Under the pieces are notes generated by a model that was not told where the DNA came from, ran no database searches, and saw only the letters and a program-made list of their open reading frames with translations. DNA of 64,000 nucleotides, from the NCBI GenBank assembly GCA_004009845.1, contig RMBW01000088.1, positions 62,001 to 126,000 on the forward strand, given 5' to 3'. The stretch is from Davidsoniella eucalypti. Taxonomy: Eukaryota > Ascomycota > Sordariomycetes > Microascales > Ceratocystidaceae. A program made the position numbers and the translations under genes. Below are positions 53,110 through 64,000 of this stretch, piece by piece. Within the stretch, counting starts at the first letter, position 1. Every line of letters begins with the position of its first letter.

Positions 53110-56100
53110 CTTTTCAGGAACACAGAAAACTAGGCTGTCATTTTTTCATTTTTTCTTTTCTAGACTATCATTAGGTAGGTATAGCAGCATGAAGATGAAA
53201 AAGCTTTGATTAAAACACCGTCGGCGTTCAACAAAAAGTCCCCCCCCCCCCCCTTCACTTCCCCACCGGCCAAAGCAAGCACGAGGAAACAAAGAAAGGT
53301 CATTTATGACCGGGGAATGTTTTCTAGTTTCCTAGCCTCTCGGCCTAGTCGATGTTGATGTTAGATCCCACCCGTTGATATGAGCCACGCCCCCCCCCCC
53401 CATCTCCTATTCATCATCATAACCTTCCTTCTTCCTCGTCTGACTGTGTAGGTTGCATGACGCTCAACGTATGATATCCTGATAGACAGCAGACATCCTA
53501 CAATATACTTTTGTCTGTCATGGTGTAGACAGAGATCCAGTATAGGAACACCTTAGTTGTACCTAGAGTGCACCATATGCTGTGTGATATAAAATGCCTA
53601 GTTATCAATGAATCCGTGGCACAGAAGCTGCCTAGTTGCAAGACAGCAACAATACATATGCAGTAACTGCACATTCCCTTCCATTCTGTACACCAAAGAA
53701 TATACAGATACGCCTTACCTATTTTAATATGGCGCCTGTCCTCGTACGTCTCGAATAGGAGAGAGTTCGTTTCTCAGCTGAGCAGTTTATTATTTTTCTG
53801 TTTTTTCGAGCTTTGAACCTTTTTGCCTAGGCTGAGACGGACACTCGGAGATGGCGCTCGACTGCATGGAAAATCTCGACGAAAATCTAGACTGATATCA
53901 TGAGGCGAGCGACAAGATACTAGCAAAGCGCATGTTCTGCACGTCTTAAGGTGAACGTTGGGGTTTTGCCTATTTCTTCGTTTTGTTCTGGTACTGTTTG
54001 TTCATTTCTTTGGTTAGCAACTGCATGTGTTGTCCATTCAACCGATAAGTTCTAGACCGTTATAGTGATATCGCGGAAGAAAGCGGCTTCTCTGTAACGG
54101 CGGGATCAACATTATCTCAAGCGAACGAGAAGATAAACAACGCAGATGATAAACTAAACTAGATACACAATAAAAGCATGATGAGGGAAAGGAACAGGAA
54201 TCTTGTAAGTTTGCCTTTTTGTGATGGGCAAACGCCCCGAAAGCAAAGAATTTAGTGATGTGGTGCAACGTCACTGGGTGCTACTACCTTATTTGATTCC
54301 TATTTTTCTTTGTGAGGTTCATTTTAGGGGAGTATAGAGCGACCGAACGTACTACTATTCACCTCCAAGTGCCTATACGAGAAGCAAAGTCCGGTCTACT
54401 AAGCTTGCGCTCTGCCTAGCTCATGCATCTAAGAGTCGGACGACATGATGAATAATAGCAACGCTCACAGCCGCCGATGCCGATGGCTCCGAGGTTTCTG
54501 TTGGTCACTAGTTTGCAAGAATGCAATGCTCGCTTTCGAAGTTTCTATTTTCTCTGTTCGGGCCCCCTACTTGCAACGTAGCATAAGCCAGCACGGGTTT
54601 TATGCTAAGAGGATAAACGTTAGGCCATTGACAAGCGGTGTTTGCGTAGATAAGCTGATGATAGTACTAGAGTAACAGGTAGGCAAAAAGGCAAAAAGGG
54701 TAGTAGTTGTATATGGTAGGCCGAAGAATCCTTGTCCGTCGTTGTGTTAGCGAGCCAAAGGCTTCGAAGGAACAAAGACATTGGCATGTCATCGAATAAC
54801 AGACTTGGCATTTAGTTCCGAGTTTGTGGGTACAAACCGGCTAGAGAGACGGGCCGTAGAGTGGTAAGTGACCTGGTAGCAAAAGTAGACTAGTAAGCTA
54901 TGGTAAGGATAAAGCTGTTGAGGTCAGGAGGAGAGGTTGTTCCTGTATAGTTGACAACAGGGAATAACTATGTTATGGAGAGGTTGGCTAATCAACAGCC
55001 TGTTAGTGAGCTAGTCTGGAATATTCTAGATTAACACATCGATATACTGAGTTTGCACTAATGATGGGTTCTTGAATCATTCCCCTCACTGTTCTGCCTG
55101 CATGTCCGAATGCGTAGACAACAATAGAAGATTACACAACAGTGCGTACAGCAGGATACACCTTGTTTAATACCTAAGGGCCTAGTATGTATGTGGCGTA
55201 GCACCGGCCTATACAACTATGCAACTAGTTGTGTACATATGTATGTATAGAGCTGCAACATAAAAACGCCCGGTTTAAGACATGGCAAAAACATGGTAGA
55301 TACTGTAACTATAATAAGATTATGGTGGTGTGGACAGTGGATCTTTAGTACAAATTCAATGCCAGAAAAAAAAGACATCATGAGGGCAACCCGCGATGCT
55401 GCTAGTGATTGCTCAGGTGCAACAACACGACAGCCTGAACGCGGGATACTGTAACAATATTGCAACCCAACTTGGTCATAGGTTGCCCGAGACCTCCTCA
55501 CGTACCAAGAGACCAAGCCACTATCAGGCAACATCTCTGAAGGAAGAGCGAGGGAGGAGAGAAAAGGAGAGAATGGGGGGGGTAGAGTGAGGGAGCAGAA
55601 GCGGAGATCACGGTGTTAAAGCCAGTATAACGCTCTACAATGCCGGTTGGCTCATGAGACAACGAGAGCAAGAGGTTGCCGAGGTCTAGTTGTCAGAATC
55701 GATTAGATCTCGATGTCCTGTATGAGTATAGGTAGGGTATGGGTAGAGATTTCTTTGAATGGGGGGCAGTATTTGGTTAGTAGAGTGGGCGGAATTGATG
55801 CTTAGTCTCCTTCATTTCGAGTGACTGTTTTGTTTTCGTCATGTGTTATTTGCTAATAGTAATAGTAATAGTAATAATACAGAGCGTGATATAGGCTTCG
55901 AGTAAAATGGGTAGAAAAGGATGAGATGGGCGGGAAGAGAAGGAAAGGGAAAGCAAAGGAAATGAGAGTGGGAGGACAGGAATGGGAGAGCCACATGAGG
56001 ATTTTGTCTAGGATCAGACCTTTGGTGAACTGACAGTGGACATGAATACGATGGCTTCTTATTTGCTAGTCCTGTGGCGTGAGCATTAGCATATAGCACA

Positions 56101-57751
56101 GATGGTATTGGCTGAGAACTGTGCGGCAAGATATGCAGAAGCAAAATAGCAAGAAAGACGGGCTGGCCGTTGATGCCTCGAGATCTGGTGATCCAATGAA
56201 TGCAGCACTTTGCATTCTAAAAGAAGCATGAGCCGTAGCTGCTTGTTCCGTTCTGGCCAATGAGATCTTTTGATGGAGAGAGCATCGTCGAATCACGAAT
56301 CGCCACGTCTTTTGGCGCCTCGTGTTTTTATTCGCGCTTGCGAGGTTGGCGCCGTACAGTGTCTCTTGTTTTGTTTTCTGTTTTCCGTGCCAAATCGATG
56401 CTTTTTGATAGTGCCATGATGTGAGGAGGGGGGAAGTGTCCGTTCGTGGTATTTTATGCTAAGATTTTGCGTCGTGACTAAATGGAGCAGTGCAAAGAAG
56501 CAAGGTTGTGAAATGATATGATGATGTTGACTCTGATATAGAGACGCAAGGCTGTGGCCTCAACGGAAAAGAATCATGGCATCAGCCTCGCGGACAACTA
56601 GTGCTTTCCTAATCCAGGATAGGAAACACCAACCAAAGGGGAAGCCAAAGAAAAAGACAGCTATCATGATAGTTTGAAGAAAGAGAGAGAAAACCTCCTT
56701 CCACCAGACTTCCACGGGGACCTCTCTTTATAGTACAATCTATCTTCCAAAAATCTACCAAAAATCTGGCCCAAGAACCTCTTTGGCCAACTGTGACATT
56801 GATCAGCAATGTGAGTTCTGAATTGGCAGGCTTTGATAGCATTCTTATCATCACGAATCATCCTGTCATCTAGTCGTTATATGGCGGAGACTGCAAAACC
56901 CGCTTTGTAATTCTGCATATTCCCGTAGGCCAAGAAATAACAAGCAAGATAGATAGGCAAAAAGCACACACAAAGTGAACCCCAAGATAAGAAGGTCGGG
57001 GAAATACAACATGCAGCCTACCAAAAAAATGTGAAAAATGAGGGGGCGCCCTTTTTGGTTGCATAGTGTTCTAGGCCAGAAAATTTTTGCTGGCTGCGTG
57101 GCTTTTCGTTTGGCCCATCAAGGTTGACCATCAGGGTTCTCTTGGAAACGCAAGTAAAAAAAATATCTTACATGATGAAAAGCCATGAACTTGAGAGTCT
57201 TGATCATTCGAGGTTTCTTGAATCACCTGGAAATAGCGGTTTAAGTTATATGTTTACACTAACGACGCTACAAAAAAAAAATCCAAAAGCAAGAGATATC
57301 TCGTCGCTTTTTATATAGCTAGCGTTTTGCGGAATGTCGTTGAGTTTGTTACTCTTGTTAGTCCCGCGTCGTCTTAAAACGCTTGAGGTTGCGAATGGAG
57401 CCCTTTCCTGTTCAGGTAGGAGGCAAAGTGGGGCAGTTGTCACTGGGGTTAACAAAGGCAAATGACGCCGGGGTATTTCCATTTAGCAAAAAGATGACAG
57501 GGGAACTAAGCCGCGGAAAAATATAATTGAAAAGTTGGAATATAACGGAAAACCCTGTCTCGACATGTATTAACTAACCCTAGTATAAAAAACTCCGTAA
57601 ACAATCTGGTATATAAGTACAAATCGACAATGCTTAACAAATTGAAGCAACAAAATTGTCCAACAGAACAATCCTAAATATAAAAAACACAAATAATAAA
57701 TCGATGAAATATCTGCAAAAAACATTATGCTTGATATCACCGGGTAGATAG
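53110..57751. other. 4.6 kb intergenic region
   Basis: Only short ORFs without motifs. It contains two poly-C runs (53240, 53390), a TAATAG hexanucleotide microsatellite near 55853-55878 and G-rich runs near 55576. I see no further gene, although a small spliced gene like the metallothionein could still be hidden. Confidence 0.4.
53240..53253 (+). repeat. C(14) homopolymer
   Basis: Fourteen C residues upstream of the metallothionein promoter. A second run of 12 C lies at 53390-53401. Confidence 0.85.
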
Positions 57752-60700
57752 TCATGAGTCCATCACATAGCCAACTGGAGGCCGACCGGGAATCGTCATA
57801 GATCGGGCATCGCTTAACTGGATGGCCAAAGCGCTTTGGTCGGCAATGAGCTGCTTATTCGCCCTAATGCGCGCCATCTCGCGCTCGCTGCTCTCCTTCT
57901 CGTACCTAGCAATGGCCTGCTGTCTCTCATACTGGATCTGCGATACGGCACGCTGGTTGGCTACACGATCTGTAGCTAGCTTTGTCTCGAAGTCCAGATG
58001 CTTCTTCTGTCTCTTCTCCTCTGCCGAAGCCTCGCGCAACAGCCGCGTCGAGCTGATACGGTCCATATCGACCATATGCTCGCGCTCGATTCGGTTACTA
58101 GCCTGACGAGCATCCAGCATGGCCTTGAAGTGCTCAACTTCGACTAGACGCCGCTCGCGGGATGCCGCCGTTTCTTCGCGGTGTACCTTGGTGCGGTGTC
58201 GGTCTTCCAACTCTGCACGCTCTTGCCAGAGCTGCGTGTCGACTGCGGATTGTTCACGTTGATATGTGATGCGTTGCATGTGGTTCTGGTGTGCCAGGAT
58301 CTGTTCTTGTTCGCGGACTTTACGTGCGCGCTCTTCAGCGGCGATGTCTTCCGGTAGGCCTATCGCGCCGCTCGGCTGAGGTCCCTCGTTGGCATAATAG
58401 ACGTCGACGGCGCGGTTTTGTCGGAGCAAGGTGATGAGGTCTGCTGATAAGGCATCCTGGGGACGAATGTGGCGCACATACATAGTAAGTGAGTAAGTCA
58501 TGTTGTTGACGGTGATATGCGTGAACTTGTCGTTGATAACCTTCCATAAGCCAGCCTTAAGAAGTGCCCGTAGAGTGCCCAGTGGTGCAATCGAGTCCAT
58601 AGCCAGATGAAACAGCGACTTGTCTGGTGCCTGCTGTAACCCAAGAGACATGATCTTGGGGTCTGAGCCGAATTTGATCAACAACTTCATGGCCTTTTCC
58701 ATGTCTCGCTGTCGAGCCGCTGTGAGCATGCCACCTCCATCGTTGCACGCATTCAAGCAGAGCTCGCCCAGTGCGCCGCGGCCGCCATGGAGCTGACTGG
58801 GAAAGTCTGGATCGTAGCCGGCCTTGAGAAGAAGCTCCATCGTTTCTAGGTCGAGTCGAGCAGCAGCAGCGTGCAGCGCGCCATCGTCAACTTCGGGTTC
58901 GACCAGAAGAAGAATGCTTGTCATATCAGCAGCTAGCGGGCCTTGCATCATGGTGGCCATGAGTAACGGGGTCGTGCCATAGAGATCCACGGCATTAGGG
59001 TTTGCACCGTGGGAGAGAAGCGTCTTGACGACGTCTAGGCGGCGCTCGCGAATCGCAATCATGAGAGGTGTAAGCTGGCGACGAGTTGTTTGAAAGTCGA
59101 CGGCAGCGCCAGACTGGACGAGATATTCGATCACGGAGGAACTGATGCGCTTTTCAGGCTGGACAAGTGCCCACATGAGTAATGTGACTTGTTCCTGCTG
59201 GCCTTCTTCTGGCGAGACGAGAGCTGGCAAAAAGGGATCGCAATAATATCCCGCCTCTACTAGGATGGATGCCATTCTCACCGAGCGGGGAAAACGCGCC
59301 AATGCTCGTGCCAGCACTGGAATCTGGTCTCCCTGGAGAGGAATTGCAGTATCGATTCCAACACCATCAGCACTGTGATTGAGCAACAACTCAATGATAT
59401 CTGTGGCCTCTTGCTCATCTAACGTGCCATCAAAGACATGGCCCAGAGCTGCGTTGAGGCTGCTTGCAGACGGCTTTCCCTGGAGAATTCTCTGCACCCA
59501 GTTTTTATTTCCGCGCGAGACAGCCAAGCGTAAGGCACGGCTGTTGTCAAAGTTGACATCAGCGCCAAACTGGACAAACAGCGAGCCAAACTTGTCCGCT
59601 AGCTCTGCAGTTTGAGCGCTGTGGGCGTCGAGCGACATGATGAGCGCCGAGTTGAGGGCATCGCCGCCGGCGCCTTTCTCCAATAGAAGCTTTGCACACT
59701 GATAGCCGTCCTCGCTAAACCACTTTCTCGAGTCGTCGGGCAAGAAACCTGCGCCAAAGACGATAGTTGCGTCAGAAGCTGAGATGCCCCCTTCTAGAAG
59801 AATCTGCAAAATTTCCGGCGAAGGGATGCATACGGCCCGGATTAGTGCGGCACAGGTGTCGTATGTAGGCGAGGCTCCCTTGTTAATTAGTAGCTTGATG
59901 ATATCCGCATCCGGCTTTTCACCCGACTCCTCTATGATAATGGCCTTTTGCACCGCTACGTTCATCTCCTTGCAGGGCTCCAGGCCGGCTTCAAACAACC
60001 AAGAAACTAGCTGTAGTCTGGTATCCCGCGATAGCTTCCAGCTGGCTTTGAGGGCCGGAGCCAAAGATGCCGGGGATGGCTTTCTTTGCTTGACGCCTAC
60101 ATTCAAGCGGCCAAGCAGAAGCTCGAGGCTGTTGCGGAAGGCGCTCTTGGTGGCGGCACAGATTGCTTCGCCGTTATTATAGTCTGGGTCGGCGCCATAT
60201 GAGAGCAAGATGGTCAAAAGTTCGATGCCCTTGTCTCCGTATCGCGTCGCAGTCAAAAGTTCGGCATCGACAAGTTTCTGCGTCACGCCCTTTTGCAGCA
60301 ACAATTCAACAATGGCGCTTCTCTTATCTACCGAGATCTCTGTTGCGGCATGGAATGCAGAATCCAAGATGTCGATGCTGATGTCCTTTCCGTTCTCTGA
60401 GAGCAACATCTTCAGCATATCCGCGTTGCCTGACCGAGCAGCCTGGACCATGGCTTGGCCTCCGAGGCCGTTCAGGCTAGCACCGTGTGCAACCAACAGA
60501 TTAACAAGGTCTAGATCGCCTTGTCCTGCAGCAACGGGCAAGGATTCGCTGATAGTCTCTTTAGGGACCCCGACGGCCAGAATTTTTTTGACCATCTCAA
60601 GACGTTCCTCCTTCTGGTCACACGCAAGGGCCTTCATAAACACTTCGCTTAGAACTTGGGGAGAGTGTTTGAAGCGTAGAAGAATTTCGACAATGGCCAA

Positions 60701-63415
60701 CTTCTGCTGCTTAACCGCCGCGGCAAGCGAATCACCCGTAGATAAATCAGCCTTGCCCATAAGGAGGTTGAGAAGGCCAAAATCGTCAGGGTACTTGTTA
60801 ATGCTATACAGCAAAGCCTGGTTGACTTCTTCAGGCAAAATTGACGATTTGAGCAGTCTTTCGGCAAAGGTGAACCGGTCCATGACCTCGGGAAGATTGA
60901 TGGCTCGTCTAAACGCATGCGCCATAGTTTCTGGGTTGGGCTTTTCAGACATGATGAGCTCCGCCAACTGCATATGGCAAGCAGAGACAGCTTGGGCGAG
61001 GGCAAGGCCTCCGGGAAGGTTGACATCGGCACCGGTTCGGATAAGGGCCTGGATGATAGTGCTTGAACCTTCGGAGTCGGGATTCTGTATAAACCGGGCA
61101 ACTTCGGCAACAAGATGCCTTCCAAGCTCCTGCTTTGAGGCGCCAACGGCAATAAGCTCCATGACTTTAGCGGTTCGTTCTTTGCTTGGGGGCTGGGCCA
61201 GTAGACTGTCAATGGCTACAGTAATGGTCTCTGGAGTGAGTGTTGTATTTTTGAGGATAAGAGGTAGAATTAGATCCTGGTGGTGGATGGCTGTGTTTTC
61301 GTTAGTTATTAATTATATAAATATAGGTCTGTGTGAATAGATATAAACAATAGGAACAAATAACTTACCAGCTAAAAAGGGAGTTCCCTGTCTCGCATTC
61401 ATGTCAGCATGACCTCTGGTCAGCAGCAATCTAAGCAACTGGATATCAACTCTTTCTGCCTGAAGGACGGTCATGACGGCATCCACAATCTGAGGCTTCC
61501 CAACTTCTGCGCCAGCCTGGAGCAAAAGGCCAATAATTTCTCGGCGCATGCCCTCATCAGAGATCGGAATAGCGCGGGGAATGCCTTCGGCGGCTGCCTG
61601 GGGCGTCGAATGTTGCAGTACAGTAGCCAGCAAAGCACGGTCCTGCCGTGAAATAGCAGCTGATACGGCGATGCTACCATTAAAGGTTCCTTTGGAGATG
61701 TACGCAAGCATCATAGCCACCAAGTTGTCGTCACGGTGGCCTAGCGGCTGTTCAAGTTCTCGCTTGAACTCCGCCTCGATGACGTCAGCGGGGATACCGG
61801 CATCCAGGAAGCACTGCACAGCGACGTTTCGAGTATCGCGGGGCAGTCTTTGAGTACCAGAGAAGGTTTTCGATAGTGTTTCTTTGGAAGGACTACCCGA
61901 CATGAGTATAAATAGCATCTGGAGATCTCCAGCTACTAATGCCGATTTGATGGCTGCGCCATCTTGATAGTCCAAAGAGGCAACCGCATGCGACGAGAGC
62001 ATGACTTGACGACTGGGAAGGTTTGCTGGCCGAGTCTCGGGCTCAGGGAACTTTGGTTTTATAAGCAGCGACACTATCTTTATGTCGCCGTTGTTGACAG
62101 CCTGTAGTAGCGCCTCGTTCAAGCAACTCCCTGATGCGCCCTTATGCAGCAGCAGAGAGAGTATCGCGTGGCGTTGATCTACAGCATAGTTTGGCGGGAT
62201 GAGCTTCACACAGTCGCTCGAAAATTGCGGTGACAGCGGAGATCCAGAGAGCAGGAGCACTTCTAGAAGGTTATGGTCGCCCTTGGTGACGGCTTCTCTT
62301 ACTACAGCGCCGTTGCGATATTGGATGGAAGTTCCATACTTAAGAAGCAACCGCACCATCTCTAGGGATTGTGATGAAGCGGAATTCAGCAGGGCACTTG
62401 CTGCAGCATCACCTTTGACGCCTGCACAGAGAAGAACCTCGGTGATTTCCAACTTGAGTCGTGGGTTGACGATGCGCTGTTCAAACAAAAGGTCAAGAGC
62501 TGCATCGAGACTTTCCGCCTTTGGCGGGCGTTTAGCCGTAACGAGTTTGAGAACAAGATCTTTGCGCCCATTTTCTATGGCTATGCGCAGAGCCTCAGCA
62601 TTGTTGTAGTCGCAGTCTGCAAGGCCCTGGGTGATGCAAGACACAGTAGGCAAACAGCCAGCCTTTACAGCTTCGACCAGGCCCAAAGAGAGACAGGGAA
62701 GGGCCATGCCACGAGACGCTGCCACAAGCCACTGAATGAGATCTTCCTGCCCTCCAAAGCCACACAGCTGTATGAAAGCGTCCTGACCCTCCTGTTCTCT
62801 GAATGGGTCTCCGCCATAGCGGATGAGGAGGTCGACACAAACGATATTCTGCTGCAATACGGCCCGTGCTATGGCGGAGTCGAGCGAGTTGTGATCTGCG
62901 TGGGGTAACAGCACACGCAATGTTTCGGTGTTCTGCTTCTCGACGGCACTAAGGATGATCTTGGTGCGCTCCGAGGTCGGGTTTACGTCGGTTTTCCGGC
63001 GGCCAATAAAGCTGGATCGTCTATCGAGAAGCGGCGACGGCTGCTCGTTGATATTGGCGCCCAGGTCCATGAGCCGCTCGACCAGGACCTCAACAACGCC
63101 GGGGCCACCGTCGTCGTTGACATGTGACGTCAAGGCATCGAGGAGATCGCTGGCCTGCCAGGGCTTTTTGCGGCTGCTCGTGAAGGCGCGTTTTAGCGAC
63201 GAGTCCTTCTTTGCACTAGGTGAATTCTCATGCTGTCGACGACGTAGCAGCGCATCGGCCTCGAGCTCGTCGTTGTCGGTCTTGAAGCTGGGCACATTCT
63301 GGTTTTGCGGGCGTCCGACTTCCGGGAGTTTCGGTGTCTCGATGTTCCATTCCCGCTGCAACTGCAAAAGCCGGCGCTTGCATTCTTCGGCGGACGGCAC
63401 AGCAGGTCGCTCCAT
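57752..63415 (-). CDS. Large ankyrin-repeat protein with C-terminal coiled coil (2 exons)
   Basis: Exons on the minus strand: 63415-61369 and 61290-57752; 5586 nt, 1861 aa. The 78-nt intron has a GTAAGT donor and a CTAACGAAAACACAG end; the join restores QGTPFLA-AIHHQDLILPL. After a charged N terminus of ~110 residues the protein is almost entirely degenerate ankyrin-like repeats (e.g. NNGDIKIVSLLI, RSGNADMLKMLL). Well-formed ones lie toward the end (QTTRRQLTPLMIAIRERRLDVVKTLLSHGANPNAVDLYGTTPLLMA). The last ~200 residues form a long Glu/Arg-rich coiled coil (VREQEQILAHQNHM... to ...EKESSEREMARIRANKQ), ending TIPGRPPVGYVMDS. No NACHT, kinase or membrane segment was seen. It is probably a cytosolic scaffold; function is unknown. 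Start chosen as the first Met, giving MERPAVPSAEECKRRL. Confidence 0.88.
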
Positions 63416-64000
63416 TCTTGCTACTTGGCGATAGTGCCTATCTCGAGGCTTTGGGCTTTGTTGTGCTTTCTTCCTCTCTCTTAATTACCATCCCCCTCAG
63501 CCTCCTACTAGATAGATTTTGGGCGGTGGTCGAGATCGGCAATTCAAAGGGCGCCTGAGGATCGATCGATGGAAGGTTGGATTATGGGCGGAAGATTCAA
63601 AGAATGTTGGGATTCGAGTTGTCGAAGGGAAGAAAAGAAAAGAATAAGAAGGAAAAAGAAACAAAAAGGGCTGAAAGAATTTTCAATAGAACGAAATAGA
63701 AACTGCTTGGATCGGCCTAGCAAGGCAAGGCAGGCAATTGCCTAGGAATGTGGTGATAAACAGTAACGGTAAACGGCAACGGCAGTGACGTCTTTGAGGC
63801 CTTGTCCGGTTTCTTGTTTCGAGCGAGGTAATTACCGTTTCTAGCTCGACGCTGGCATTCGTGACTTGAGTGGGCCTAGAGAGGGTCTGTTTGCTGTAGC
63901 GGTAGTTGCCAAGACCGGCTATAGTGTAACTAATTGGGCGAGTGTAGTTTGCTCGAGGAAGGAAAGCACCAAAAATACGAGATGGTCTATTACTGGCGAT
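63416..64000. promoter_or_regulatory. Upstream region of the ankyrin gene
   Basis: Purine-rich on the + strand at 63620-63670 (thus pyrimidine-rich on the coding strand), as expected just upstream of a fungal gene. No other feature up to the window end. Confidence 0.45.

Overview
The window is nuclear DNA of a filamentous ascomycete (Pezizomycotina, probably Sordariomycetes; genus not determinable from sequence alone). The reasons are short introns with GTAAGT-type donors and CTAAC branch sites just before the acceptor, a Cdc3/AspB-type septin, a self-sufficient CYP505 P450:reductase fusion, Tad-like non-LTR retrotransposon relics and fungus-specific FunK1 kinases. No tRNA, rRNA, CRISPR or prokaryotic operon was seen.

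Layout. 1-2.0 kb: a decayed LINE with RNase H and zinc-knuckle remains. 3.3-30.4 kb: a gene-dense housekeeping block holding a Pom33/TMEM33 membrane nucleoporin (-), the CTD-kinase cyclin Ctk2 (-), palmitoyl-protein thioesterase (+), mitoribosomal mL44/MRPL3 (-), a small inner-membrane protein resembling a complex I accessory subunit (+), class 2 dihydroorotate dehydrogenase (+), a mitochondrial cPLA2-like phospholipase (-), septin Cdc3/AspB (+), mitoribosomal uS4m/Nam9 (-) and the La protein (+). Five of these act in mitochondria. 30.4-35.4 kb is gene-poor and holds duplicated short repeats. 35.4-39.0 kb encodes CYP505.

39-52.3 kb is an AT-richer accessory island. It holds three FunK1 kinase copies: one broken by a one-base frameshift, and two intact copies on the arms of an inverted repeat of about 3.0 kb per arm. 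The 1.8 kb spacer contains a 5'-truncated inositol monophosphatase pseudogene. The right arm ends directly at the A-rich tail of a Tad-like LINE fragment, and a second LINE fragment lies head-to-head with it. The two kinase copies alternate between identical blocks and strongly diverged blocks, which suggests gene conversion plus diversification.

52.3-57.7 kb is mostly non-coding but hides a three-exon, 25-residue, eight-cysteine metallothionein (-), too short for ordinary ORF calling. 57.7-63.4 kb encodes one 1861-residue ankyrin-repeat protein with a C-terminal coiled coil (-).

Exon joins were worked out by hand. Each intact multi-exon model closes in frame and agrees with the expected protein family where I recognise one; no transcript data were available.
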